DNA of 64,000 bases from CAVZRC01 sp963777695 (lineage in GTDB: Bacteria; Planctomycetota; Planctomycetia; Isosphaerales; Isosphaeraceae): positions 496,001-560,000 of the forward strand of contig CAVZRC010000004.1 in assembly GCA_963777695.1 (NCBI GenBank), in the 5' to 3' direction. The notes under the pieces were generated by a model, which saw only the letters and a program-made list of their open reading frames with translations, searched no databases and was not told the DNA's origin. This document shows, piece after piece, positions 17,226-26,803 of this stretch (within the stretch, counting starts at the first letter, position 1; every line of letters starts with the position of its first letter). Made by a program: the position numbers and the translations under genes.

Positions 17226-18608
17226 TCACTCCCGCTCAGCGATTAGCGTCAGTACCTCGTCCAGGCAATCGACCAGGAAGTCCGCATCGTCGCGGGTGAG
17301 GCACATCGGGGGCTTGATCCGGAGCGTATTGCCGAACAGCCCTCCCTTGCCGATCAACAGGCCCCTCTCCTTGCATAATTCCAGCAGGTCGACGGCCTCG
17401 CTCGAGGCGGGTTCTTTCGACCGTCGGTCGCGCACCAGTTCGACGCCGAGCATCAGGCCCATGCCCCGGACCTCGCCGATCAGAAGTTGACGTTCCTGGA
17501 GCTCCAGGAGCCGATTCTTGAGGTGCGTGCCGACGATCAGGGCGTTCTGCTGGATGCCCTCGCTGTCGATGACCTCGAGCGTGGCCAGCCCTTGTGTCAT
17601 CGAGATCGGGTTGCCGCCGAATGTGTTGAAGTGGATCCGGTTCTTCATCACGCGGGCGATCTCCGGTCGGGTGACGCAGGCACCCAGCGGCGCCCCGTTG
17701 CCGATCCCCTTGGCCATGGTGACCAGGTCGGGCGTGACACCCCAGTTCTCGAATCCCCAGAAGGCCGTGCCGGTCCGGCCGAAGCCGGTCTGGACCTCGT
17801 CGGCGATGCACAATCCGCCGTGCCTGCGGACGATCTCGTAGACGATCTCGAAGTATTCGCGAGGCGGCGTGACCGTCCCGCCGACCCCCTGGATCGGTTC
17901 GGCGATGAAGCAGGCGACCTCGCCGGGTGTCTCGTACGTGATCAGGTCCTCGACGTCCCGCGCGCACTTGATGTTGCAGCTCGGGTACTCCAGGCCGAGA
18001 GGGCATCGATAGCAATAACCCGGCGCGGCGTGTTTCACGCCCATCGTCGGGTTCGACTTGAACTTCCAGGTCCCGTGCGCGGTCAGGCCCATGGTGGCCT
18101 GGGTCCCGCCGTGGTAGGCGTTCCGCAGGCTGATGACCTCGGTGTTGCCGGTGAACTCCCGCGATGCGAGAATCGCCAGCTCGTTGGCCTCGCTGCCGGA
18201 GTTCGTGAAGTAGCTGACCGTCAGGCCGCTCGATTCGGGCATGTGCTCGGCCAGCTTCTTGCCGAACAGGCCGATCGTGGGATGGAGGTAGAGCGTGGTC
18301 GTGTGCTGGAGCCGGCCGACCTGCTCGCGGACTCTTTCTACGACCTTGGGATGACAGTGGCCGACCGAGACGGTGACGATCCCGGCGAAGGCGTCGAGGT
18401 ACTGCTTGCCGGTCTCGTCCCAGACGTATTGCATGTGGCCCTCGGCGATCAGCAAGGGCTCGCGGTAGTACGTCAGAAGGCCGGGCGTGAGATACTCGCG
18501 GCGCATCGCGAGCACCTCGTCGCGCGACGGGCCGTCATACGGTTCCGGCGTATGCGGAGAGATCGGCAGCGAGGCCAACGACGTCGTGCTGTTCGGGTTC
18601 GTCCTCAT
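17226..18608 (-). CDS. Class III omega-aminotransferase (AGXT2 / beta-alanine-pyruvate type)
   Basis: A 460-residue PLP enzyme with a class III layout: YFTNSGSEANELAI, the GIVTVSVGHCHP and AYHGGTQATMGLT segments, CIADEVQTGFGRTG, and the PLP lysine in TMAKGIGNGAPLG, then FNTFGGNPISMTQGLATLEV. A Cys-rich insert (CYRCPLGLEYPSCNIKCARD) is typical of the AGXT2-like group. In this setting it most likely removes the amino group of beta-alanine or beta-aminoisobutyrate, yielding malonate or methylmalonate semialdehyde. ATG 18608 has a GGGGTG site. The IS110 element lies just beyond its stop; a small ggcacc/ggtgcc hairpin covers the junction. Confidence 0.92.
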   Translation of the reverse strand: MRTNPNSTTSLASLPISPHTPEPYDGPSRDEVLAMRREYLTPGLLTYYREPLLIAEGHMQYVWDETGKQYLDAFAGIVTVSVGHCHPKVVERVREQVGRLQHTTTLYLHPTIGLFGKKLAEHMPESSGLTVSYFTNSGSEANELAILASREFTGNTEVISLRNAYHGGTQATMGLTAHGTWKFKSNPTMGVKHAAPGYCYRCPLGLEYPSCNIKCARDVEDLITYETPGEVACFIAEPIQGVGGTVTPPREYFEIVYEIVRRHGGLCIADEVQTGFGRTGTAFWGFENWGVTPDLVTMAKGIGNGAPLGACVTRPEIARVMKNRIHFNTFGGNPISMTQGLATLEVIDSEGIQQNALIVGTHLKNRLLELQERQLLIGEVRGMGLMLGVELVRDRRSKEPASSEAVDLLELCKERGLLIGKGGLFGNTLRIKPPMCLTRDDADFLVDCLDEVLTLIAERE

Positions 18609-18665
18609 TCCAGTTTCACCCCTTCGATCACCGAGCCTGCTCGATACCCGAATGCGGCACACGCC

Positions 18666-19172
18666 CTAATCAAGGTCCTTCGATGACTTCTCGGTCAGCT
18701 TGCCGTCTATGAACGTAAGAAAGATTCGGCGCTTTCCCTGGGCCATCTCGAGCCTGGACGAGAAGCCCTCGCTCATCTCACCCCTGGTCATCACGCCGCC
18801 GAGAGCCTCGCCGACTTGCGAAAACGTCATACCGACCTGGAGTTTCTCATAGGCAGCCCTGGTCAGGATCGGGGGCTCTTCGGACTTGATCGCGATCGTG
18901 AACGTGATGTCGGGTCGGTCATCCTTGACGCGGAGCGAATTCTCATGGGTGACCTCAACGTCCTTGGAATCAATACCGGGGAATGCGATTCCGGTCGTCT
19001 TCTCGTTGATGGTCACGGCGTTCGGCGTCGTGAAGATGCTCCAGATTTTCACCTGGGCATTCTTGTCTTTCGCGACGCCGTCGGCCCTACGCTTCCAGGA
19101 GACGTACAACCAGATGGCGATGCTAAAGACGGCCAGGAGGATCAGGATGCGGATGAGTACGAACCGTTTCAC
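18666..19172 (-). CDS. Hypothetical membrane-anchored protein with SmpA/DUF3862-like C-terminus
   Basis: A 168-residue protein. One N-terminal membrane anchor (FVLIRILILLAVFSIAIWLYV) is followed by a polar middle part and a C-terminal segment YEKLQVGMTFSQVGEALGG ... GKRRIFLTFIDGKLTEKSSKDL. That segment matches the pattern of the small BLIP-like fold shared by SmpA/OmlA and DUF3862 proteins. It lies between two pyrimidine-degradation genes on the same strand, but there is no functional link that I can support. Confidence 0.7.
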   Translation of the reverse strand: MKRFVLIRILILLAVFSIAIWLYVSWKRRADGVAKDKNAQVKIWSIFTTPNAVTINEKTTGIAFPGIDSKDVEVTHENSLRVKDDRPDITFTIAIKSEEPPILTRAAYEKLQVGMTFSQVGEALGGVMTRGEMSEGFSSRLEMAQGKRRIFLTFIDGKLTEKSSKDLD

Positions 19173-19199
19173 GATGGAGCTATCCTCGGGATTATGTGA

Positions 19200-20068
19200 T
19201 CAGAGCTGGACGATCGGGCCATACGTCTCGGGCCGGCGATCGCGGAAGAACTGCCAGGTATTGCGGACTTCGCGGATCAGGTCGAGGTCCAGGTCGGCGA
19301 TCACGATATCGTCGGCGTCCCTGCAGCCGACGGCGAGCATCTGCCCGCGCGGGTCGCAGAAGTAGCTCTGGCCGTAGAACTCGCCGATGCGCCAGGGTTC
19401 CTCGAATCCGGGCCGATTGATGGCGCCGATGAAATAACCGTTCGCCACGGCGTGCGCGGCTGCTCGAGCTTCCAGAGGTACTCGGATAGCCCGGCCACCG
19501 TCGCCGAGGGATTGAAGACGATCTCCGCCCCGTTCAGGCCCAGGCATCGTGCGCCCTCCGGGAAATGGCGATCGTAGCAGATGTAGACGCCAACCTTCCC
19601 CACTCGGGTCTCGAAGACGGGATAGCCGAGGTTGCCGGGCCGGAAGTAGAACTTCTCCCAGAAGCCCGGCGGGCAATGCGGGATGTGCATCTTGCGGAAC
19701 TTGCCGAGGTATCGGCCATCGGCGTCGATCACGGCCGCCGTGTTGTAGTAGACCCCGGGAAGGTCCTCCTCGTACACCGGGACGATCAGCACGATCTCGT
19801 GTTTCCTGGCGATCTCGGCCATCAGTCGGATCGTGGGTCCGTCGGGCACGGGCTCGGTCAGCTCGTACCATCGCGATTGCTGCTCGGCGCAGAAATACGG
19901 GCCGTAGAACAACTCCTGCAAGCAGACGACCTGCGCCCCCTGCTCGGCGGCCCTGGCGATCAGCCCGACATGCTTGTCGATCATCGCCTTCTTGACGGCG
20001 GCCACGGGCGAGGTCGCGGGCTCGCAGAGCGTGGCCTGGATCAGACCGCCTCGGACGATGCGCGACAT
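19200..20068 (-). CDS. Carbon-nitrogen hydrolase, probable beta-ureidopropionase, interrupted by a frameshift
   Basis: The first frame (ATG 20068) carries the nitrilase triad: Glu in VVCLQELFYGPYF, Lys in YLGKFRKMHIPH and Cys in VYICYDRHFPEGARCLGLNGAE. It shifts after LSEYLWKLEQP. The second frame supplies the rest (AHAVANGYFIGAINRPGFE, SYFCDPRGQMLAVG, DLDLIREVRNTWQFFRDR) and ends at 19200. One extra base near 19454-19459 restores a normal protein of about 290 residues. The sequence type and the neighbouring genes fit hydrolysis of N-carbamoyl-beta-alanine to beta-alanine, CO2 and ammonia, the third step of the pathway. Confidence 0.85.
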
Positions 20069-20231
20069 GACGTTTCCTCTTCGGATGGCAAGCCAGGAAA
20101 TGGTGACGATGCTACATCAACGATGCGTCGAATTCCAGTCCGGGCGGGCCTGATTCCCGGGCTCGGGCCTACTGGCGACGATCGGTCCGATGTTAAGATA
20201 TTTGTGCGAATCCCTACCAGGAGACCGGCCC

Positions 20232-21757
20232 ATGGCCACGACCCAGCCCGAGTCGAAGATCCACGATCGTGTCAATATGCTCATCGGAGGCCGGTGGGAG
20301 GCGAGCCGGTCGGCGCGGAGCGGTCCGGTCTACAACCCTTCGACCGGCGGCGTGATCGCCACGGTCCCGTTCTGTACGGCGGACGAGGTCGATCGCGCCG
20401 CGCGATCGGCCGCGACGGCGCTGCCCTACTGGGCCGAGACGCCGGTCGTCGAGCGTGCGCGGGTGATGTTCCGGTTCCGCGAGCAGCTCGCGGCGCATGC
20501 CGAAGAGCTCGCGAGCCTGGTCACGCGCGAACACGGCAAGACAATCGCCGAGGCGCGGGCCTCGGTCCAGCGCGGCATCGAGAACGTCGAGTTCGCCTGC
20601 GGGGTCCCCAGCCTGTTGATGGGCCAGTCGTTGGCGAACATCGCCCGGCAGGTCGATTGCGAGACGGTCCGCCATCCCGTTGGCGTCTGCGCGGGGATCA
20701 CGCCGTTCAACTTCCCGGCGATGGTCCCGCTCTGGATGTTCCCGATCGCGATCACCTGCGGCAACACGTTCGTACTCAAGCCATCGGAGAAGGTGCCGCT
20801 CTCGGCGGTCCGGTTGGGCGAGCTGCTGATGGAGTCGGGGTTGCCCGAGGGGGTGTTCAATATCGTCCACGGCGACCGCGAGGCCGTCGATGCGCTCCTG
20901 AATCATCCGCTGGTCCGCGCGGTCTCGTTCGTCGGCTCGACCGACGTCGCCCGGCATGTCTACGAGACCGGCACGCGGAACGGGAAGCGGGTCCAGGCGG
21001 CCGGCGGGGCGAAGAACCACCTGATCATCATGCCGGACGCCGACCTCGACCAGGCGGTCGGCGCCCTCCAACTCTCGGCGTTCGGCTGCGCCGGCGAGCG
21101 TTGCATGGCCGGCAGCGTCGCGGTGCCCGTCGGCAAGGTCGCCGACCCGCTGGTCGATCGGCTCCGTCAGGCTGCCAGCCGACTGAAGGTCGGCCCGACC
21201 GACGGCGGCGCCGACGTCGACATGGGGCCAGTCATCACCCGCGAGCACCTCGAGCGTGTGGCCGGCTATCTCGACATCGGCCACCACGAAGGCGCCGAGA
21301 TCGTGCTCGACGGCCGGTTGACCGTGCCCAAGGGCGAGGGTTTCCTGATCGGGCCGAGCGTGCTCGACCGCGTCGCGCCGGCATGCGGGTCGCGCGCGAG
21401 GAGATCTTCGGGCCCGTGCTCTCGGTCATCCGAGTCGACGACCTCGACGCCGCGCTGGCCATCGGCCGCAACTGCACCTACGGCAACGGGGCGTCGATCT
21501 TCACGCGGAGCGGCTGGGCGGCTCGCCAGTTCAAGCAATACTTCAACGCCGGGATGATCGGGATCAACGTCGGCGTCCCCGCCCCCATGGCCTGGTTCCC
21601 CTTCACCGGCTGGAACCGCTCGTTCTTCGGCGACCTGCACATTCAGGGGACCGAGTCGATCCACTTCTACACCCAGCAGAAAATGACCATGACACGATGG
21701 TTCGAATCGCCCAGAGACTCGCACTACGACCCGGTCTGGAAGACTGGCAAGGGGTGA
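20232..21757 (+). CDS. mmsA: CoA-acylating methylmalonate-semialdehyde dehydrogenase, interrupted by a frameshift
   Basis: About 508 residues when repaired. The aldehyde dehydrogenase fold is shown by GITPFNFPAMVPLWMFPIAI, FVGSTDVARHVYE, LIIMPDADLDQAV and the catalytic cysteine in GCAGERCMAGS. That context and the C-terminal WFPFTGWNRSFFGDLHIQG are diagnostic of the MmsA subgroup. The frame breaks after LDRVAP (near 21379-21381, where ccggcat would read ccgggcat) and continues as MRVAREEIFGPVLSVIRV. Start ATG 20232 has AGGAGA upstream. It would turn malonate or methylmalonate semialdehyde from the aminotransferase into acetyl- or propionyl-CoA. Confidence 0.9.
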
Positions 21758-21790
21758 GGATGCAACCAGCTCGATCGGGAAAGTCGTAGA

Positions 21791-22399
21791 TCATGTCGCT
21801 GGTGGGAGATCGGGGCCCTGGATCGAGAAGCGACCCTCATAGCCCTTGCTCGGAGTCCCGTGGACTTCCTCGAAGATCACCTGGCAGATTCGCAAGCCTT
21901 GAACCAGTCGGACCTTGAACGGACCAGTATTCCAGATCTCGAGCTGGATGGGATTGCCAAGGAACGTCGGATCGTCGGGGCGGTATCCGAAACCAGCATG
22001 AATCGTCGGGGCTGTCACGTGGACACCGATCCCGATCCTGGCGAGGCTGCTCTTCCCTTCGACACGTGCGGCAATCCGAGAGGTTTGGGGAAGTTGGAGC
22101 TTCTCGATCGTCCACCCCAGGAGGAACATGCCCGGCTCGATCTCGAACCCGTGCGAACAATCGACTCGGATGGCGAGAGCACTCGCCAGGGCCGTTACAT
22201 CAAAGTCGGTGACCGCGGGATCGATCGTGGTCTGAGCCCCCAGTCCTGCCAATGACTTCCAGACTTCCAACTTTGCGTCCAGCCTCAGGTCAATGGCCGT
22301 GGACGACCAGATATCAGGATCTGACGAGTCAGGTTCGGGCGTGATCCTGATGAATTGTCGCCTCAATGCCGCGAGAATCTCTCGATCAGAAAGGATCAT
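21791..22399 (-). CDS. dcd: dCTP deaminase family protein
   Basis: A 202-residue trimeric-dUTPase-fold protein. Landmarks are SSTAIDLRLDAKLEVW near the N-terminus and RIAARVEGKSSLARIGIGVHVTAPTIHAGF, the nucleotide-binding and catalytic segment of dCTP deaminase (Glu in the C-terminal IQLEIWNTGPFKVRLVQG region). It converts dCTP to dUTP, or directly to dUMP in bifunctional forms. The ATG at 22399 overlaps the stop of a small upstream gene by four bases. It is a nucleotide-pool enzyme lodged among nucleobase-degradation genes. Confidence 0.85.
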   Translation of the reverse strand: MILSDREILAALRRQFIRITPEPDSSDPDIWSSTAIDLRLDAKLEVWKSLAGLGAQTTIDPAVTDFDVTALASALAIRVDCSHGFEIEPGMFLLGWTIEKLQLPQTSRIAARVEGKSSLARIGIGVHVTAPTIHAGFGYRPDDPTFLGNPIQLEIWNTGPFKVRLVQGLRICQVIFEEVHGTPSKGYEGRFSIQGPDLPPAT

Positions 22400-22671
22400 G
22401 CCATCGTCCCGGAGAAACGCCGAAGGTCGGATCGTCGCACCCAGAGCCGATTGATACCCCCGTCGGATTCGTGAGGCAACTCGACCAGGGCGAGGGCCTT
22501 TTCGTGATCGATACCGACGACCCCGATCGGCATATAATACCGCCCTTCCTCCGCCGTGATGAACCCCTCTTCCACACGGAGGTGATGCCTGCGGTTGAAA
22601 ATATCCTTGACGGTGACGGTCCTCTCGGAATCGCGAAGACCTGGACCGACTTCGCAAGGGATTTCCGCCAT
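22396..22671 (-). CDS. Small hypothetical protein coupled to dcd
   Basis: A 91-residue protein, MAEIPCEVGPGLRDSERTVT, with predicted beta-rich content (VKDIFNRRHHLRVEEGFITA, YYMPIGVVGIDHEKALALVEL). ATG 22671 is preceded by GGGAG. Its stop overlaps the dcd start (ATGA), so the two are co-translated. No family recognised. Confidence 0.65.
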   Translation of the reverse strand: MAEIPCEVGPGLRDSERTVTVKDIFNRRHHLRVEEGFITAEEGRYYMPIGVVGIDHEKALALVELPHESDGGINRLWVRRSDLRRFSGTMA

Positions 22672-22751
22672 GATTTCTGTCTCCCGATCTGGTCAACGAG
22701 AAAGGATTGTGTATAAAGGAACACTATCACAGCTCCTGCCAGGTTGCAATG

Positions 22752-24305
22752 TCAAACCGGCAATCCCTCACTTTCAATCGCCAGACGCGGCCGCGTGATT
22801 TTCATCAGAATGAGATAGCACAGCGCAGAGAGCCCGAAGCTCATGAACCAGGCGTAGTGATACATCGAGATCCAAACCGGGGCAACCTCGAGCAACCCGA
22901 TGGTGCCCAGGAATCCGGGTACACACGGCGCGATCCCGATCACCAGGGCGACGATCGCCGCGGGGTTGAATCCGCGGGCATACCAGTAGGGTCCCCTGCC
23001 CTGATAGAGTCCCTTGAGGTCGAGCTCGGTCCGGCGGATCAGGTAGTAGTCGGTGATGAGGATGCCCCCTACCGCGCCCAGCAGTGAGGAATAGGCGACC
23101 AGCCAGGTGAAGATGTAGCCCGATGGGTCGGCGATCAGCTTCCAGGGCTGGATCAGGATGCCCAGGACGCCGGTAATGAGTCCGCCCGTCCGGAACGAGA
23201 TGAGTCGCGGCCAGAGGTGGGAGAAGTCGTTCGCCGGGCCGACCACGTTGGCGGCGATGTTGGTCGCCAGCGTCGCCAGGCAGAGCGAGGCCATGGCGAC
23301 CGTCAGGACCCAGGGATTGCGGAACTTGGTCAGGAGGTCGACCGGGTCCCAGATCGCCTTGCCGTAGATCCGGATCGTCGCCGAGGTGACCGCCACGCCG
23401 ATGAACGAGTATAAGGCCATCGTCATGGGCAAGCCGAGCGCCTGGCCGAGGACCTGGTCGCGTTGCGTCCGCGCATACCGGGAGAAGTCCGGGATATTCA
23501 GCGAGAGCGTGGCCCAGAACCCGATCATCCCCGTCAGGGCCGGGATGAAGAACGCCCAGAACTGGCCGGCCTTGGGACCTCCCGCATCGAACTGCGAGGG
23601 CTGCGACAGCATCGGCCCGAATCCCTCGGCCTGCACGTAGGCCCAGGCCAGCAGCGCCAGCCCCAGCGCGATCAGGAGGGGCGCCTTGATGTTCAGGAGG
23701 AAGCGGATCGACTCGATCCCCAGGTAGATGACGAGGATGTTCACCGCCCAGAACGACAGGAAACAGACCCCCTGGGCGGTGTTGATGCCAAGCCCGGAGA
23801 TGCTCGGCTGATCAATCCAGGCCGGGTTGTAGATGGCCAGGATCTTGTAGATCGCCTCGCCGCCGATCCACGTCTGGATGCCGAACCAGCCGCAGGCCAC
23901 CAACGCCCGCAACATCGCGGGGACGTTCGCCCCAAGGATGCCGAACGATGCCCGGCAGTAGATCGGAAACGGGATGCCGTATTTGGTCCCCGCGTGTGCG
24001 TTCAGGACCATCGGGACCAGCACGATCGTATTGCCCAGGAAGATCGTCAAGACCGCCTGCCACCAGTTCATCCCTTCGGCGATCAGCGAAGAGGCCAGCA
24101 TGTAGGTCGGGATGCAGGCCGACATCGAGATCCACAGGGCGGCGATGTCCTTGACGCCCCACCGTCGCTGGTCCTTCGTCGTGGGGGCCAGGTCGGCGTT
24201 GGCGTGAGGGGAGTCGCCCGAAAGCTCGGGCTCGGCGATCGTTGCGCCGGGTTTCAGGGTCGCTTGTGAATCGATCGGCTCCACCTTCGAAGTCCTCCGG
24301 CTCAT
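22752..24305 (-). CDS. NCS1-family nucleobase:cation symporter (uracil/hydantoin/allantoin type)
   Basis: A 517-residue integral membrane protein with about twelve hydrophobic segments. NCS1 signatures: DIAALWISMSACIPTYMLASSLI near the first helix, NAHAGTKYGIPFPIYCRASFGILGANVPAMLRALVACGWFGIQTWIGG, and NIPDFSRYARTQRDQ in the middle. The closest described relatives move hydantoins, uracil or allantoin with Na+ or H+. In this island it would bring the substrate of the PreTA/HydA pathway into the cell. The start ATG 24305 follows from protein-like sequence; the ribosome site is weak. Confidence 0.9.
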   Translation of the reverse strand: MSRRTSKVEPIDSQATLKPGATIAEPELSGDSPHANADLAPTTKDQRRWGVKDIAALWISMSACIPTYMLASSLIAEGMNWWQAVLTIFLGNTIVLVPMVLNAHAGTKYGIPFPIYCRASFGILGANVPAMLRALVACGWFGIQTWIGGEAIYKILAIYNPAWIDQPSISGLGINTAQGVCFLSFWAVNILVIYLGIESIRFLLNIKAPLLIALGLALLAWAYVQAEGFGPMLSQPSQFDAGGPKAGQFWAFFIPALTGMIGFWATLSLNIPDFSRYARTQRDQVLGQALGLPMTMALYSFIGVAVTSATIRIYGKAIWDPVDLLTKFRNPWVLTVAMASLCLATLATNIAANVVGPANDFSHLWPRLISFRTGGLITGVLGILIQPWKLIADPSGYIFTWLVAYSSLLGAVGGILITDYYLIRRTELDLKGLYQGRGPYWYARGFNPAAIVALVIGIAPCVPGFLGTIGLLEVAPVWISMYHYAWFMSFGLSALCYLILMKITRPRLAIESEGLPV

Positions 24306-24360
24306 TGTGGGTTGGCCTCTCGGGCCAACCGGGACGTCTGCGTCGATCCCTGGGAGTGGC

Positions 24361-26100
24361 TCAGAACTTGAGGAAACGCTGCTCGCGGACATCGAACACG
24401 CCCCGGGCCGTGATCCGCAACTCCGGGATGACCGGCAGGGCCAGGAACGAGAGCGTACCGAACGGGGCCTCCAGGGGACAGCCGAGGGCGCGGGCGGCAT
24501 GATTCACTTCCGCGAGCTGTCGACAGACGGTATCGGCGTCCTCGAGCGAGAGCAGGCCGGCGACGGGCAGCGAAAGGAGGGCCTGGACGCTCCCCTCGGA
24601 AGCGGCGACGAACCCGCCGCCATGCTCGGCGAGGGCCCGGGCGCAGGTGAGCATGTCGCGGGCGTTGGTCCCGGCGATGATCAGGTTGTGCGAATCGTGG
24701 GCGACGGAGGAACCGAGTGCTCCGTCATGCGTCAGGCCGAACCCGCTCACCAGCCCCAGGCCGACCCGGCCCGAGGCCCGGTGCCGCTCGATGCTGGCGA
24801 TCAGCACGACGTCGCGCTCGGGGTCGAACGCCCAGTGGCCGGCGACCCGGCGGACGCTCCGCCGAGTGTGCCGGGTGACGATCTGGGCGGGGACGATCTC
24901 GATCACGGGACAGGTCTCGTGCTCCAGCGGCAGGCGGAACATCGCCTCGTCGAGCGGAGGCAGTTGGACGGTGTTCTTGTGCGCCAGCTCGGGTACATCA
25001 TCGAGATCCAGGCAACGGCCGTCGCGCGCGGCGACGCGGCCGTCCTTGATCACCGTGCGGACGCGGAAGTCCCGCAAGTCCTCGACGAGGACGACGTCGG
25101 CGCGGTAACCGGGCGCCAGGGCACCGCGGTCGACCAGCCCATAATGCCGGGCGGGGACGTAGGAGGCGTGGCGGACGGCCACGGCCGGCGCGACGCCGGC
25201 GGCCACCAGGCGGCGCAGGAGGCCGTCGAGGTGGCCATGGTGCCGCAGGTCGTTCGGGAAGATATCGTCGGTCGCGAGACACCACGATTCGTCGAGCTCG
25301 CCGTCGACCAGCAGGGGGAGCAGCGCGTCGAGGTTCCGGGCGCTGGAACCCTCGCGGACCTGGACCAGCATCCCGAGCGCCGCCTTGGCACGCGCCTCTT
25401 CCACAGTCGTCGATTCGTGGTCGGAGCGAATGCCGGCGGCGACGTAGGCGATCAGCTCGCGGCCCGAGAGCGACGGGGCGTGGCCGTCCACCACGGCCCG
25501 GGCCGTCAGGGCGGCCTGGATTTTCTCCAGCAGGTCGTGCTCGGCGCCGAGCAGGGCCGGGATGTCCATCACCTCGGCGAGGCCCAGCACGCGGGGCCGG
25601 GCCAGCAGCGCGCGGACCTCCGCCGGGCCGAGTACGGCTCCGGAGTCTTCCCAGTGCGTGGCGGGCACGCACGACGACGCGGTGAAGAACAGGTCCAGCG
25701 GGAGCCCCTCGCTGGCCCGGGCCAGCATGTCGATCCCCCGGACGCCCAGGACGTTGGCGACCTCGTGCGAGTCGGAGATCATCGCCGTGGTCCCCATCGG
25801 CACGATCAACCGCGCCAGCTCGACGGGGGTCAGCAGCGTGCTCTCCAGGTGCATGTGCGCGTCGATCAGCCCCGGCAGCAGCACCAGTCCTTCGGCCGAG
25901 ATCGTCCGGCTTGCGCGCGACTCGTAGCATCCCACGCCGGCGATCCGACCGTCGGCGATCACGACGTCGGCCGGCTCGACCCGTCGGTTGAAGACGTTGA
26001 CCACCTGGCCACCGGCGATCAAGAGGTCGCCCGGCTCCTGGTCGAGCGCCACCCTGATCCGGCGGCGGGCGGACGAAACATCGTCGAGATCGAGACTCAC
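24361..26100 (-). CDS. ade: Adenine deaminase
   Basis: A 579-residue amidohydrolase of the bacterial Ade type that converts adenine to hypoxanthine. The metal ligands and domain marks are PGLIDAHMHLESTLLTP, ISDSHEVANVLGVRGIDML, GHAPSLSGRELIAYVAAGIRSDHEST, and the C-terminal HDSHNLIIAGTNARDML with EHGGGFVAASEG. Start GTG 26100 has GGAGG ten bases upstream and no other start fits. The gap to the NCS1 permease downstream is 55 bases on the same strand, consistent with one operon for nucleobase uptake and deamination. Confidence 0.93.
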   Translation of the reverse strand: MSLDLDDVSSARRRIRVALDQEPGDLLIAGGQVVNVFNRRVEPADVVIADGRIAGVGCYESRASRTISAEGLVLLPGLIDAHMHLESTLLTPVELARLIVPMGTTAMISDSHEVANVLGVRGIDMLARASEGLPLDLFFTASSCVPATHWEDSGAVLGPAEVRALLARPRVLGLAEVMDIPALLGAEHDLLEKIQAALTARAVVDGHAPSLSGRELIAYVAAGIRSDHESTTVEEARAKAALGMLVQVREGSSARNLDALLPLLVDGELDESWCLATDDIFPNDLRHHGHLDGLLRRLVAAGVAPAVAVRHASYVPARHYGLVDRGALAPGYRADVVLVEDLRDFRVRTVIKDGRVAARDGRCLDLDDVPELAHKNTVQLPPLDEAMFRLPLEHETCPVIEIVPAQIVTRHTRRSVRRVAGHWAFDPERDVVLIASIERHRASGRVGLGLVSGFGLTHDGALGSSVAHDSHNLIIAGTNARDMLTCARALAEHGGGFVAASEGSVQALLSLPVAGLLSLEDADTVCRQLAEVNHAARALGCPLEAPFGTLSFLALPVIPELRITARGVFDVREQRFLKF

Positions 26101-26150
26101 GATTCAAGGCCCTCCCGAACACGAAATGTCGCCTGAACAGAAATCAATAC

Positions 26151-26250
26151 GGTTTGAACACGAAATACAAGAAATACACGAGGAAAATGAATTGCTATCA
26201 AAATTGCGATCGTATTTTTTCGTGTAATTCGTGTATTTCGTGTTCAAACT
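26151..26250. repeat. Imperfect inverted repeat of cacgaaata units
   Basis: Left arm starts tttgaacacgaaatac, the right arm ends gtatttcgtgttcaaa, with mismatches further in. It is a diverged relative of the perfect element at 12481-12609; the two share the acacgaaatac core. It lies between the adenine deaminase and the small deaminase. Confidence 0.8.
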
Positions 26251-26320
26251 GCATTTGATTCTCGGATTGTCTTGTCGGAGTGGCCGATCCTGTCGTCTCT
26301 CCTGAGGAGAGGTTGATGGT

Positions 26321-26803
26321 TCAGTACGACTGGCAGAGGCCGGCCTCGCGCCACTCTTTGAAGAGTCCCGCGCATTCCTCGCGGAGTAGGCCGCCCTCGA
26401 CCTTGAGCGGGCTGCGGCCCATCTCGGCGAGGCGCCGGGCGTCGACATGCAACTCGCAGAAGCCGGCGCCGGCGGCGTCGGCGATCGTGGCGCCGTAGAC
26501 GACGCGGTCGATCTTCGACCAGTGGACCGCCGAGAGGCACATCGGGCAGGGCTCGCAGGTGCAATACATCTCGCAACCGCCCAGGTCGATGGCTTCCAGT
26601 GACCTGGCCGCGCCGCGGATGCAGTTGACCTCGGCGTGTGCCGTCGGGTCGGTGTCCCGCCATACGGTGTTGTGGGTCGCGGACAGCACCGATCCGTCGC
26701 GGACGATGACGGCCCCGAATGGCGACTGCCCGGCGGCGATCCCCTCGCGGGCCTTGGCGATGGCCAGCGACATGAAATACGGCTCAGTATTGGGCTCGTG
26801 CAT
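26321..26803 (-). CDS. Guanine deaminase-like nucleoside/nucleobase deaminase
   Basis: A 160-residue cytidine-deaminase-fold zinc enzyme: HAEV (zinc His and proton-shuttling Glu) in DPTAHAEVNCIRGAA, and CEPCPMCLSAVHWSKIDRVVYGA (PCxxC). The N-terminus MSLAIAKAREGIAAGQSPFGAVIVRDG and the C-terminal GAGFCELHV region fit GuaD-type guanine deaminases better than tRNA adenosine deaminase TadA, but this is not decisive. ATG 26803 has GGAG upstream. It continues the purine/pyrimidine base catabolism set. Confidence 0.85.
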   Translation of the reverse strand: MHEPNTEPYFMSLAIAKAREGIAAGQSPFGAVIVRDGSVLSATHNTVWRDTDPTAHAEVNCIRGAARSLEAIDLGGCEMYCTCEPCPMCLSAVHWSKIDRVVYGATIADAAGAGFCELHVDARRLAEMGRSPLKVEGGLLREECAGLFKEWREAGLCQSY

